Positions 35,610 through 63,430 of a stretch of DNA of 64,000 nt are shown piece by piece. The DNA lies in NCBI RefSeq assembly GCF_042242105.1, contig NC_092020.1, forward strand, positions 5,006,501 to 5,070,500. Reading direction: 5' to 3'. The notes under the pieces are model-generated. The model was given only the letters and a program-made list of their open reading frames with translations. It was not told the DNA's origin and made no database searches. How positions within the stretch are numbered: the stretch's first letter is position 1; each line of letters starts with the position of its first letter. The position numbers and the translations under genes are program-made. Source of the stretch: Pempheris klunzingeri. Lineage: Eukaryota > Chordata > Actinopteri > Acropomatiformes > Pempheridae.

Positions 35610-38600
35610 TCAGCTGCGTGTGCTGTACAGGTCTTCATCCTCGGGGCTGGACTGGCCGAAGTCCATCAGGGCATGGTCTGGCTTGAAAGCAGAGCCCTCT
35701 GGAGGGCAGCAAGAGAAATGCAACAAGATCTCAGTAACAAGCACAGAAATGTAACCTGTCCCTTTGAGGGATTTAGCTGGTCCATCTACCCAGACTGACA
35801 ATAAATTACTTCATAACCCAAATAAGAACAAATAAAAAAGGATCAGAGTCAAAAACACTGTGTCTGTCAATCTTTGTGTGACTGTACAATACTGATGAGA
35901 CCCAAAAATGTTCAGACACACCACATTTGTCCCTAAAATGGCCTAACATCTGGTGCGTTTGAGAGTGTGTTTTTGTAAAAGACCGGTGGGTTATTTAGAG
36001 CGAGCAGACAGATTCTGTTTTTCAGTGCAAAAGAAGACTGTGTTAGTAATGCTTGGAAATTGTCTTTCTGCTCAGGTTAGGTTAAAGCTGGGCCATCTAG
36101 ACTGATGCAAACTTTGGGTCTAATGCATGACCAAAGTTTTCGAACTGCATATATCTAAAAGTTAACTCTGGTAGCACTCCAACCCCTCTCATGTTTTATT
36201 TGGTGGATATTATTCTTTGCATCTAAACAGAAGGATCCCACAGGTTATGGGGCAAACAGTCAATATTTCGCAGAACTCATTCACTCCTCAATCTAGCAAA
36301 CTGGTGAATTTATAAATGGGCTCTCCAAAGGGCCAAGGCTGGTGTGTGTTTGACTGTTTTAAGACTGGCAATAAATACCTGTGTGTGTCAGGCGCTGAAT
36401 GCTGGAGGAGTGAAACTGGCTGCGCTGCTGTTGTTTTTGTTTTCATATTTTCAGAGCAAGCTTGTGATAATCTGGAGGAAACTGACTAGCATGATCAGCT
36501 CATCTAAAGTCTGGAAAGTCAGCATTACACCTACTAACAAAAGTAAGCCCAAACATATGAAGGTGTCTTGGAATTCAGGTAATTCTCAGAGGAGTCGCAC
36601 GGTGTGTTTGAGGAAGTCTGTGTGTTTGAGTACATTGATTCCCGGCTCACATACCGGAGCAGCGATGTAAGTGCAGCAGGTGTTCACAGTACCTTTGCTG
36701 TTTTCTGCCGCAGGCTGCTGTGGAGGTGGTGGTGCGAGGGTTGGGGTTGGTGTGTCATCCACAGCAGCAACTTGTGGTGGGTCAGCCAACTCTGGTAGAG
36801 CAGCAGGTTCTGGCTCCGCTGATTCAACTACTGACACTGAGGAGCGGTGAAAATACACAGTCAGCAACAGGGACATGAACTGATGTGTTATGAAAGCTAC
36901 CGTGACCTCCTACTAATATTATTAATAGTGATAACATTTAGAAAATTCTAATTCGGCAGTTAACAACAATCAGTACTCTGCTGGTCAGTCCTAAAAAGAA
37001 TTAATGAAGGGACGTGGAAATAGCTTTCACAAACTGTTTCCAGACATTAATAGGATCATTTTTTTAAGATTTCAACAAACAGAACCATCATTTTACATAA
37101 TTTACACACACACACTTAAGTAGTTCCTTCATTTCCAGTGAAACCATTTCTATACCGAAATTAGTTTTTCATGGTCACAGATTTAAGGTAGCATCATTTT
37201 AATTTGGCATCAACAGTGCACTTTTCTGCTTTTTGACATTATGAGGCAGAATATTTCTGGTACCTGCTGGCTCATCTGAGCCCTTTGGGACAGGTGGTTC
37301 TTCAGAGGAAGGGGAAGACTCAGCTGGGGCAGATTCAGCTGGGGCAGACTCGGATGGGGCTGACTCGACTGGGGCTGACTCGGATGGGGCTGACTCGGAT
37401 GGGGCTGACTCGGCTGGGGCTGACTCGACTGGGGCAGACTCGGATGGGGCTGACTCGGATGGGGCAGACTCGACTGGGGCTGACTCGACTGGGGCTGACT
37501 CGACTGGGGCAGACTCGGATGGGGCAGACTCGGATGGGGCAGACTCGGCTGGGGCAGACTCCTCCGGGGCTGACTCGACTGGGGCAGACTCCTCAGGGGC
37601 AGACTCGGCTGGGGCAGACTCCTCCGGGGCAGACTCCTCCGGGGCAGACTCGGCTGGGGCAGACTCGGCTGGGGCAGACTCAGCTGGGGCAGACTCGGCT
37701 GGGGCAGACTCGGCTGGGGCAGACTCCTCTGGGGCTGACTCGGCTGGGGCAGACTCCTCCGGGGCAGACTCGGCTGGGGCAGACTCGGCTGGGGCAGACT
37801 CGGCTGGGGCAGACTCGGCTGGGGCAGGCTCCTCCGGGGCTGACTCGGCTGGGGCAGACTCGGCTGGGGCAGACTCGGCTGGGGCAGACTCGGCTGGGGC
37901 AGGCTCCTCCGGGGCTGACTCGGCTGGGGCAGACTCGGCTGGGGGAGTCTCTATCGTCTCAGGTTCTAAGCTCTGTGCGGTGCCAGCAGGGCTGCTGTCA
38001 GCGGAGACGTCCTCTGCTGCTTGTTTTGTCTCTGAGGCCTCCTCACTTTCAACAGGCGCAGGTACTTCCTCAGAGGTTGTGGCAGTCTCTGTCCCTGCTG
38101 ACACAGAATGAGCCACTGGATCTGGACAAGAGAGGAAATAGAGCAAATCATCACTGGAAGCCATTGTGTGATTGTGTGTAAAACAAAAGAGATGGAGACG
38201 GAGAAAGAAGCAGACAAAGATCAATAACTATAATACCTGTGTCGGTCTCTGTTGGGGTCTGTTCGGGGGATATCTCTGTGAGTGTTACTGATGATGCCTC
38301 TGTTATGACAGCGACAATGGGCTCGTCAGAGACTGGAACTGACTCAGCTGATTCCACCTCTATCTCTGGCATTGCAGAGCTCTGGGCTGAGCTGTCTGAG
38401 GTGGAGCTGCCCTCTGAGGCCTCCTCAACTACTGCAGACTGTGGATTTGGCACTGTAGCTACCTGACGACGTGTGGATAAGAAATAAAGCTTTAAATTAC
38501 TCAAATTGCTCAATATAAAATAACACATTTAATCTAGAAACAGAATAAGCTGAAGCACTAGATTTACAATTTTCCTGAACATTTCAGTTCTAATAGGTTA

Positions 38601-41600
38601 TATTTATTTCACTGATTGGAGAGAAGAAAAAAACATGGTCGCTTACATTATCATTTCACATTTCAGGCATTTAACTGACAATACGGACTGATGTGCTGAT
38701 TTGTAGATAGCAAAGACACTACATATGAAGCTCAGAGATCAGAGTAACAGTATAATCATTATCAAAAGACAAAGTGCTTGAACACAATCTATTGAGAAGT
38801 GGGGGGAAGTTTATGGCAAGTAAGAACATTTTGAGTGGAAATCATTCAGTGGGGAGAGAGCGACCAAAATATGGGTTGATCTGCTGTTTTGGTTTTAGTC
38901 ACACACACAATAAAAACAGCTTTACAGTACTTTCTATTTCAAACTAGCTGGTTACGCCCATACATAATGATCATAACAAATCTCTTCGGTAACTCAATGT
39001 GGCCGTTAACCTGTGGTTGTGAAGCAATGATCTCTTTAGCGACAGGCTCCTGGGACTTGGAGGTGAGCAGTGAAGCCACCGCCGCGCTGCTCCACTGCCC
39101 TGCAGAATACACCTTCTTACCTGACACCTATGGAGCACAAAAGACAACAATAGAGTTAAACTCTGCAAATATTAAGGTTTGTAACAGGTATCATGAAGCA
39201 TAAAAACACACAAAAGAAGTAGCGTTACCTTTAACACAGCCACAGCTTGGGCTGGGTAGCAAACTGAGGCTCCTGCACTCATCAGGCCCAGTGGAACGGC
39301 TAACCTCTTGAAACGAGAGCCTAAAATACAATTTACAATGAAGAAAGGCAATCATTGCTTAGATTTAGTAAACAGGTGTCTATATCAGGAATGACTTGAA
39401 CAATATTAATGACTAGATATCATTGACCCTCACAGACAGAGTAAGGCAACAAGAAAGAGTGGTGAGAAAAGTGAAAGAGAAACTTGTGTTGTACTCTTTG
39501 TACCTCTGTGGTTTAGCAGTCAGGTGATTACAGCTGTGGTCTACCAACGCTTAAATTCAGTGACAGATGTGACCGGGAACAAATCAGGTTACATACACTT
39601 CAAGTATGTACAAGTGCATCATGTGTGCATCATGTGTGCATCATGTGTGCATCTGCTGTAGGAAGAGGGCGTTATGTTATACAATGTGCCCAAGACGTCG
39701 ATATTCAGGGTGAAATGAGAACTGAATAATCGAAAATTTGAGATCACAGTAAATATGAGAGAAAAACTGTGATGCTTTATTTATTATGTACAGCTGTTAC
39801 ATCACCACAGCTGCTATAGAGGCACTGAGCTAGCGTGCATGTTTCAAGTGAGTTGCTGCAGTTCCTTTTTTATGAAAGTGAAATAGCATGTTTCAAATAC
39901 AACACTGATACATCAACATGCCACATACTTCCATGCATGTTAGCATCCCAGATTTTAGCCTTGATCTTATTCAGGATATGGTTTTTCACAGCCCAGTTGG
40001 TATGAGTCAACAGTATCCAGGTTTCTGATCATCTGTGTGCAGCTGAGTCTTGTTTTCGCATCATTTCAGCCACAGTGGCTTATGTACCAACAAGGAATGT
40101 TCAGAAACCAGGATCATCATTACTGGGATGATGATCTTATTATAATCAAGAGACTCATGTGCATGTAAACACACTGACAATTTGGATTTCCTGTGGAGAA
40201 AAACTGTTGCAAAACCATCTATTATCTCCCCTCTGTTTAAACAACTGTTTGTGTGAAGATGACACTAAACATTTATCTATACTCAGTAACGTAGGGATAC
40301 TGGAAACGCATTGCTGTGATAGCAGTAGAACTGAAAAGATTAACAATACCCGGCCTTGGTGCTGAAGTTCTTATAACAAGCATCACATGCTTAGATACTG
40401 TGATATGACATGACTGTATGTGACCATTCATACACGTTTATCACTCTTATAGTGTTAATATTGTGACATGCACTTAGAAATAGACACAATAAACACTCCT
40501 TGCTGAGCTTAGGTGTGAGATAGTAACTGTGGATAAGGTTACCTTTCTGTGCCAAGAACATGCCGACCAGGCCGGCCATGGTGATGGTAGCAAACCTGGG
40601 CAGAAAACCCGGGGGAGGGTCTTTCAAGTAATAGTACACATCTGGGAAACACACAAACACAGTCCACATGATGAGAACTATTCCTTTAATTTTCTAAATT
40701 CTGAATCTCATATTGTGACATTATTTACTACAATAGCAGTAATAAGAGTGGTGACCTAAATAATTCTAATAATGATAATGTTATGTGCAGCAGTACCATT
40801 TATGCATAGTAAAATGCAACTGTGCTTTTCTACCATATTTTCTGAGGACGGGGACATAAGATATCCAAGAGAAATGCAACAGAGAATGATGGGAACTGTG
40901 TGCTATTTTATAACGTAATCTAACAAAGTGTAACAGTTCTACATCAAGAAATAATTTAATAAGGGAATAAATAGATGACTTGGGTGCACTATGAGAGATT
41001 TGTTTTTAGGTTGTCAGTATTAAACACACGAGTTTAAAGCCCAAACACTTTATTATGTTCAAAAAAACACCCTGTAGAGGTAATGTGCTCCATTAACTTG
41101 GTTGGAAGGGAGGGAGGGAGAGTATTCACTATATATGAGACCTTACGGTACCTACTGGTGACTCACCCTCTCCTCCATGGTAGAGATTAACACTTCCCCT
41201 CTTTACAGAGACACAGGCCCCCTGTTGGAAAAAAGGGACAAAGCTGAAACAAACCACTACAACAGGCCATCAACAACACAACTATCGAGACACTACTGAA
41301 ACAGTTACGTCTGAGTCAGTTTGAAGTGTTTTTCCCCTTCATTTTCCACAGTATCAAACTGTCACTCCTCGCAGCAAACCTTACAGCTGCGGCGTCAACA
41401 CTGTTTCCTGTCTGACTCCTGAACTTTGCTGTATGCAAAATCGTACCTGCACAGAGCACATGCAGCACGTGGGATTGTGCTCTGTAACCGCAAACAAGAG
41501 GAACAAAAATCAGGGTTGGAAAACTAACACTGCAGCTGCAAGATAAGACCTCTTCAATGTATTTTAGCTGTTGTTCCATTTATATAACACTTTGTTCTGT

Positions 41601-43035
41601 CAAAGCGATGTTTTGGTTCAGAGTGTTAGACAGGATGTGAAAGTAAGAGTTAAAACAGCAGCAGGTGGTGAACTTAATTGGCTTCTGATGCACTGCTGTA
41701 GATACACACAGCAAAATCTGAATACCTGTACAGCCTGGAGAATTGGTAGTATACCCTCTCTCACTGTAGTTAGCCCCCTCTGAATAACGCCCGGCGTCTC
41801 TGGAACAAACTGAGCCTGAGGAGACTGTGGCAATGGGGTGTAGATGTTCAGCTGGGGGCAGAGGCAGAGTCGGCATGTTAGTAAGACGTGCAACAGTTCT
41901 GTGAAAGGCGTCTACTGATGCTTTGGAACCGCCATACCTTTTCTCGGGTAAACAGCCCATCGGCGGGCGCCTCGGCTTCACTCACAGTGTACACACGGAT
42001 GGAGGCTATGCTCAGCACCGCCGGGACGGCCACTATCACCACCTAGCGCACAATAGAAGCACAACATTAACATTAGCACCAGTAAGTTTACAGAACCAAG
42101 GCAATACCGGTGATCAGTAGCCAGTAATAGACAGATGAGTCATGTGGTAGATGTAGATGCTTCACACATGTAGAGGTAGCAAAACCACAAGGTCAAAACA
42201 CATTAAAAGAAGAAATCCTGCTGTCATACTTTCTCTTCAGTGTTAAAGAATGACAGCAGCAGATTATTATACACACTTGTGATGCAGAATTGCCACTTTC
42301 CTAGTGTTAGTGTGTGATTATAGTTTGTTAGTAGGATTATATATTTTATTGGTGGACTATTATTTTTGAAACATTACCTCACAAGTTGCACTTTTAAAAT
42401 CAGGTTTAGATATAAAACTGTTTGTTATCTATGCTTTACCTGCTAAATATGTAGCTGTTAAATACAGGCAACGTTAGCAGAGCCAAAAGTACCATCAAAT
42501 TGCTCTTAATTACGGCGCCTCAGTAATCTGATTAGGGTCAGGATTACACAGTAGGTATAATTTAAAATATGTATGACTATTATATGATTTACAGCATATT
42601 GTGGATGTTTACTTTCTACCGCCTCAGCCAAGCTAACCTAACCAGTAATGTTGCCCCTAACTGTGGCTAACTCTGTACTGGCTGACGAAGCCACAGCTGC
42701 TAAATATCTACATTTATCGTCTTCTACTCGTGCTTGCTACAGAGTTAGTGGTGGGAGCATTGCTCAAACTGCTGTCAGCTAACGTAAGATAGCTAAAGGC
42801 TGCCCAGTTAGCACTGACTCATTCAGCGAGGCTAAGACAGTGGACCCGGTTAGCAAAGCTGTTTCCCTGCAGCGCAGCGTTAAAAGCCTGGAAAGTGTCA
42901 GTCGCTTCAACTTCGTATTAGCGGCTCCGGCACGGCTAGCGCTACATCCCCGCTTTCATTTATACATGCATTTCAAACACACACACAAAAACTTTGGGGA
43001 AGAGGAAAATGTCAAGCATTCACCTTGGCCGCCAT
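35610..43035 (-). CDS. apool: MICOS complex subunit MIC27 (apolipoprotein O-like), with expanded repeat exon
   Basis: Inner-mitochondrial-membrane protein of the MICOS complex at crista junctions; human APOOL binds cardiolipin. Exons in gene order: 43024-43035, 41938-42042, 41726-41851, 41167-41221, 40543-40641, 39229-39320, 39011-39127, 38237-38462, 37264-38121, 36693-36836, 35610-35698. All are GT-AG and phases agree, giving 640 residues against 268 in human. Family evidence: KDPPPGFLPR before the first membrane segment (about 116-132), the second segment (about 138-160) in GSRFKRLAVPLGL...GASVCYP, and the C-terminus DHALMDFGQSSPEDEDLYST. Start: the only ATG in the first exon, tgtcATGGCGG. 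Residues 339-548 are 42 tandem pentapeptides of xESAP type, absent from human APOOL. Exons 9 and 10 begin and end in phase 1, so either could be skipped without a frameshift. The gene lies just downstream of cnksr2, same strand. Confidence 0.93.
37310..37939 (-). repeat. apool: Coding minisatellite in apool: 42 x 15 bp
   Basis: Forty-two tandem 15-base units inside apool exon 9, each encoding x-Glu-Ser-Ala-Pro or a close variant (EEPAP twice, AESSP last). The frame stays open throughout. Ala and Glu units dominate the N-terminal half of the array, while Ser and Val units cluster in the C-terminal half. Two adjacent 75-base blocks (one EEPAP plus four AESAP) form a higher-order repeat at about 37830-37980. 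The product segment is acidic, proline-rich and presumably disordered. Confidence 0.95.
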
Positions 43036-43799
43036 GACAGCGCTCCTCCTTCTTCTTTGGACTCCGGTCGCAGCCTCGCCTGGTCTGAACCGCGGTCACT
43101 TACCGCCACCTAGTGGACAGAAGAGGCTCCTGCAGCAGCCCGGGACAGTGACGGTGACCTCACTGAGCAGGCATGAACACACAGTGTTCCCAAGCTCTCC
43201 ATTAAGGTCATGGTGGTTGTTTTGTAAATTAATCAATTTATTTTTATTCATATTATCTAAGAAATGAAAAATTATTAAACTGTCACTGCAGTTTCCTTGT
43301 GTAAAGCAATTACAAAGGGACAGAGCAAGCTGCGCAGTGGACCCAGGGGCCCCAAAAGCTCCAAGTCTGATGATTTTCAAAATCTGATAAACTGCAAATG
43401 TGTTTGGGTGTTGGCACAATTTGAGTATCATAGTAACTGAGGTGAATCTGGTTTTACTATCTAATTATATGGCCGTGTCTTGTAGAGGGACTCTACCTAA
43501 AATCTAGTTTTAAGAGCCTTATTGTTTTAGTTACGAAGTTTAATCAGATTACCACAAACACAAATGAAGAGTTTGGAGTGGACTTGATAGGAACTTGGAG
43601 GCGATAGGGTACATGCACATTGCAAACAGGGCCCAAAAGCCAATTTTTGCCCTCTGGACCCCTCACAGGTTAATCTGGAATAAGCCATTAATGAATTAAT
43701 GGTCATCTTCAGCCTGCAGAACATTCTGTAATGCTGATTCAATAAATCCAAGAAAAGGTACACATAAACAGAACATAGCTCATAGTGCAGAGGATTCAG
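43036..43799. other. Short gap between cnksr2 3' end and apool start
   Basis: About 0.75 kb separating the inferred cnksr2 poly(A) site from the apool ATG. It must hold the apool promoter and 5' untranslated sequence. I saw no TATA box at a convincing place and no other gene. Confidence 0.5.
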
Positions 43800-43805
43800 T
43801 TTATT
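43800..43805 (-). terminator. Candidate poly(A) signal of cnksr2 (AATAAA)
   Basis: AATAAA on the minus strand about 2.95 kb below the cnksr2 stop. It fits a long 3' untranslated region; nearer alternative sites are possible. Confidence 0.4.
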
Positions 43806-45917
43806 GAAGTCAAAGTTTAACAACTTAAGTTTACAATCTGTATTTTTTGTAATATATATTCATATATATGAAACCAAAAAAGGCTACTTTAGGAAGAATA
43901 AATGTCATTTTCTTTCTTTTTTAATATCATCTTTACTCAGTTTAATGTACAGAATAACAGTAAGCTAATATTATCCTTGAAAAAGAGCAATATGTTCCTT
44001 TTTTAATGTCGCAGTGCAACTTACATCTTACACACCTGTGCAATGTACCATGAGGTGTACACCCCTGAAAGAACACACAGTGGAATCTCCCTTTTCGGCC
44101 TGTTTCTGCAGGTCTACACACACAAAGATCTGGGAGGGATAACACAGTCTGTGCCTACAAATCATAACTCGCGCTCCATAGTCTACAGTATGTCGCCTGC
44201 TCAGCGGAGCAGCGGCTGGAAAAAGGAGACCAACATTACAGATGAGAAACGTAGAGAGGTCTGCAGACTAAAACTGTATTGTAACTCTTCTACAGCTATG
44301 TGTGTGTAGGATCGCCAGTATAGTCAGTCCATTGTTGCCAAAGAGAGGGCTGGGAGGCACAGGGAAAGTGCTTGCATCATTTAGTTTCTTTGTGGTACTC
44401 TCAAATGAACCGTTCAAAAAACATGAGCTATATCTCTGGGGTGTGTCTGATATTTCACGACAGTGTGACATGATGAGAAAACCTGAACCTACACTCAAAG
44501 AATTACAGTAAAATATGAAGAATAAGTACAGATAGTGCTGGATGCAGCAGGTGCTACGCATGTCTCTCAGAGTCTTCGACACTGGGGGGCACCATTGAGT
44601 CCTTGGCCTGATATTGCAGATGAAATGATTCATCCGACTTTCACAGACATTACAGACCGTTTAGTGTAGAGGTCTTTGACTGCCCAGTATCAGCCATATG
44701 CTTGCAGGGAATGTCGAAATAGCTTTCATTTTAGCAGTAACTGCACTGCTGTCTCTCAGGTGTGATTCCTAAAGCCTTTGGACACGTGTCAGTCTCTCTA
44801 TGTAAACCAAAATATCAAATTGAAACCTCCTGGTAGCATGCTAAGGAAGATCTGCATTAGATCAGGTAACTGAGCAGCAAACATGCCTCCCTCAGTTACT
44901 GTACAGTGTGTGTCTTCAAACACTATCTAATGAAAAAAAAAAAAAAAAGAATACATCAAATCTATGAACATAGAAATAAAAACTCATTCTTCAACAGTAC
45001 TTTTGCATGTATCATGCGCTACAAGTCTAATTTATCTTGCAATCATGAGAAGCGGATAAAAAGAAAAAAGAAAAAAAAAAAGAACACAAATGATCCACAA
45101 TATTTTACCCTGTCCAATCAAATCAGTCCCAGACCTGTTCTCATGCAACACATCACCAGGAGAAGGGTCAGCCGTGATGGAAACCAGTAAAAACTGCCAA
45201 TCAACTGTCAGTGACGGTGGTTGTTGTCGTTGTTGTTGTTGTTGTTGTCTGCCTCCTAGTTGTTCAACTGCTAAACACCCTGCGTCTACAGAGTGAAGAG
45301 GGGGACACTGCAAAACCTTGGCATAGAATACATCATACTTTACATTATATCTATGACACAAAACGTAAATAGATTTATATATTCTTCTATGTTTAAATAT
45401 ATTTGTAGACTGTACACAAATCTTTAGAAAATGAGACGGCAAATGCTTTTACCTGATATTTTGAACAGCAATGGTAAAGAGGCCGATGAGACATAGACCC
45501 TGTGATGCAGCCAATGAGATATAGAGATATAGAAAGTGCATTCTTTGTAGTGAGTGACTCCTTTGAAAAGAACTCTCTAGCTCTTGCATTCACTGTATAA
45601 GAAAAAAAGAAATGAAAAGGAAAAAAAAAAAAAAAAACAGTTTTGCACCCACGCAAATACATACTCTCTGTCTTCCCTCCGCTACCTCTAGAAGCATATC
45701 ACAGTGGTAGTGGAACGCAAACATTTACATCAGTATACACAGCAGTATACACATATACACAAGTCTTTGAGGATTAGAGAGAGAGAGGAAACAAAGGAAG
45801 AAATTAAGAAAAAAGAGAAGGAGGAGATGGGACAGAAACACACAGAGAAAGAGAGAGAGGAAAAGAAAGAAAGAGAGGGATTGCACTCTATCAGAGGAGC
45901 TTCCTTCTGCAGATAAA

Positions 45918-45951
<34 letters not shown>

Positions 45952-46681
45952 AAACAGTTCACAGTTTGAAATAGTGTGCATCTAGCCAGCACAGTGGTTC
46001 CTTCAATGCTTGTGACGCTTGTTTTCATCGGCTAAAACAGATAAACCAGCATTGATGGCTACCTTTCACAGTCTTATACTAAAAGTCACCGCCCTTGCTT
46101 TCCCCACACTGTCCCGTTAGATCAGCCTGGAGTAACAAGTGAGGTCCCTGTAAATCAACGAGATATGCAGTGAGAGGGGGGAAAAAAAGATAGAAGAGAG
46201 AGAAAGGGGGAGAACTGGTGGCTCTGGGTGCAAAGTTCATCAGTACAAAAGTAGTACAGTGCTGTGGTGAAAAGGATTCTCCTCTGTATTGCTGCTACAT
46301 AGCTCCCCCTGCCCCCTAAAATCAACAGGAAAAAATAGCAAAACCGAGAGAATACAAAGGAACGAACATGTTAAAAAGTCTCCTTTTTTTCCATTTTGCT
46401 TGACAAGCGTGTGGAGTTTATGCTGAGTTCCATAGACAAAGGAAGATTAATGCTTTCTGTTCAGGCATGCAATAGGCACCCTGTGGGGTCCTCAGGATTA
46501 TCAAAAGTTCATACACGCAGGTCTCAGACTGTTCCCTCTATGATATTTACACATCTTACAATGTGTGTTCCTGTGTGTGCGTGTGTGTGTGTGTGTGTGT
46601 GTGAGTGCTCAGAGTCGTGATCAGGAGAGAGGATTCAGCTAATGTAAAGCTCTGTGTGTGTCAGTGAGTGTATGTGTGTGT

Positions 46682-46686
<5 letters not shown>

Positions 46687-46729
<43 letters not shown>
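46687..46729 (+). repeat. TG microsatellite in cnksr2 3' UTR
   Basis: About 21 TG units, beginning 30 bases beyond the cnksr2 stop codon in the transcript direction, where it reads as CA. Confidence 0.9.
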
Positions 46730-46730
<1 letters not shown>

Positions 46731-46758
46731 AGTTCAGTCTTTGCTTCTCTTCTCTTTC

Positions 46759-61646
<14,888 letters not shown>

Positions 61647-62058
61647 CTGAGCCGAGAAAGAGGAGAGAAAGAGGGAGAGAATGACTCTATTTGTACACAT
61701 TTTCATTAAATTATAATTGGAGGATGTCGAGGGGATCTCAGAGCACAACCTGCACAAACTGAGCATTAGATCTTTTCCTGCCTCACAGTAAAACAAACAA
61801 GCACACAGTTTACGGTGTTACGAGGGAAGGGAACCTTTTATTTGTGATATCTTCCTCTTACTGCAGCCGGCACTCATTTTAACACTGGATCACAAACAAG
61901 AGAGTTATTTCCACAGAGCTGCCATGTTGTGTATGTTGTCTTTTTTTATATCTGTCTGACTGTGCAGCCTCTCCCACGTTCAATCGCTTCACTATTCTGT
62001 CATTTTGTCTCAAGCCTCTTCACTCACACAGGGCTCTCCATGTCTGTTCCCATGACAA

Positions 62059-62105
62059 CCTCTCCTCTCCTCTCCTCTCCTCTCCTCTCCTCTCCTCTCC
62101 TCTCC
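62059..62105 (+). repeat. CTCCT pentamer tandem repeat
   Basis: About nine perfect 5-base units forming a pure pyrimidine strand in a cnksr2 intron. Confidence 0.92.
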
Positions 62106-63339
62106 CCCATGCTACAGGAGGAGGAGAGGATGGGGGAAAGCTAGCGTGGCCTCCTACCTCAGCTTGACTCAAGGACGTGTAGATTCATTTGTCATCAGGT
62201 CCTCCGTGAGGACAGGATGCCTCGCTTCTGATGTCATGGAAACTCGGTCCAAATTTAAAGTGAATTATATTTGCTCTCAGCCGGAACAGCAGGGGTGACA
62301 AATACGTAGCTCGTGCCGACAATTTCTCCCCCGAGGAAGAGGTTTCCAGATTTTGAAAAATGGTGTGTTTTACTGTACGTCTGAGGAGGACGCTGCGTTT
62401 TAGAAAGGAGATGCAAGTGCGGACAGAATGGATAAACAGACACAGAGCCTGAGCGACGGCGAGGCGGGCAGCGTTCTCATTAAGGAAGCCCAGTGTTTCA
62501 TCATTTCATCAGCAGTGCATTAGGCGAATTCATTTCATATTCCAAACTTTCCATCCTCTGCCCCCCCCCCCCCTCCATCTCCCCTCCCCACCCCGCACTA
62601 CCTCCATCCCCAGGCCCTGTCTCTATCTTCATCTCTCTCTCCCTCACAGTCTTCCTCTTATGAAGGCAGCTTACAGTAAGACGGCTTTACCATAAATAAT
62701 GGAGACGGGGTGGAAAGAGAGGGACGTGAGGGAGAGGGAGAGAGAGGAGAGAGCAAAGGAAATAGGACAAAGAGAGAGAGACGAAGGGAAAGAGTGCAGG
62801 AGAGGGAGAGCGAGGCGGGGGAGCTGTGCAGTGTGGTGACTGGAGCTGAGAGTGAAAACAGTAATTTAGTGATTACAGCCCACTGCTGCCTGCATGGAAA
62901 AGGGGGAGTGGGGGGAGAGAGGAGAGTAGGGGTAGAAGTAAAGAGAGATGGGACCTCCACAGCAGGCGAAATTCGAGTCTGTTAAAACAGCACTTAAACC
63001 ATTTGACCCCTGCTGCGTCCACTCCAGAATACCTCAAAATCTGCTGCTCAAAGCTTCCACAGACCAAATTTCCCCACCCCCCCAACCCACCACCCTCACA
63101 TGCACATGCTCACATGCAGACTCACTAATACACACACATACAAAACTGCGCATAACAAAAATATTTTGACTATATGAGAGAATTAAAGGTTCAAAAACAG
63201 TATGAAGAAAAAGTTTACAGCAAGGCTGCATTGACTGAACTGAATGAATTTCCAACATTGTGAATCTCTGACTGACCTGTTTACACGCGTTACAGCTTTC
63301 AATATAAAACAGGTCTTTTTCACAGAAGTGGCTTCGTTC

Positions 63340-63430
63340 TATTCAAGTGTCCCACTAAGTCATGGTCACTCTCACAGTGAGCCAGCACGAGTAAAAACAG
63401 GACTCTGAAACTGAAGCAGCTAAATGGAAT
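63340..63430 (+). repeat. Dispersed repeat, copy B
   Basis: Matches 18380-18465 in the same orientation: tcaagtgtcccactaagtca, cagtgagccagcac and ctgaaactgaagcagc. Located in a cnksr2 intron. Confidence 0.55.

Larger units (their letters stand above)
43790..46758 (-). other. cnksr2: cnksr2 3' untranslated region (inferred)
   Basis: Non-coding sequence after the cnksr2 stop. It contains A-rich tracts (44934-44949, 45061-45082, 45618-45637), a TTG/CAA triplet run (45220-45249), a GT run (45920-45948) and a purine-rich stretch (45775-45890). Long poly-Gln or poly-Cys readings here are products of these repeats, not genes. The extent is inferred from the AATAAA at 43800-43805. Confidence 0.45.

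Noticed and set aside
37285..38181. Plus-strand open frame of 298 codons with repeating TRLGQ-type units
   Set aside because: It is the antisense reading of the apool coding minisatellite. The 15-base periodicity keeps it open automatically, and it has no family features.
43025..43267. Plus-strand frame starting with a hydrophobic, signal-peptide-like stretch
   Set aside because: It overlaps apool exon 1 and its upstream region in antisense, has no conserved domain and ends in AT-rich sequence. The minus-strand splice structure explains the region.
45210..45442. Poly-Gln or poly-Cys open frames
   Set aside because: They are products of a TTG/CAA triplet repeat within the inferred cnksr2 3' untranslated region.
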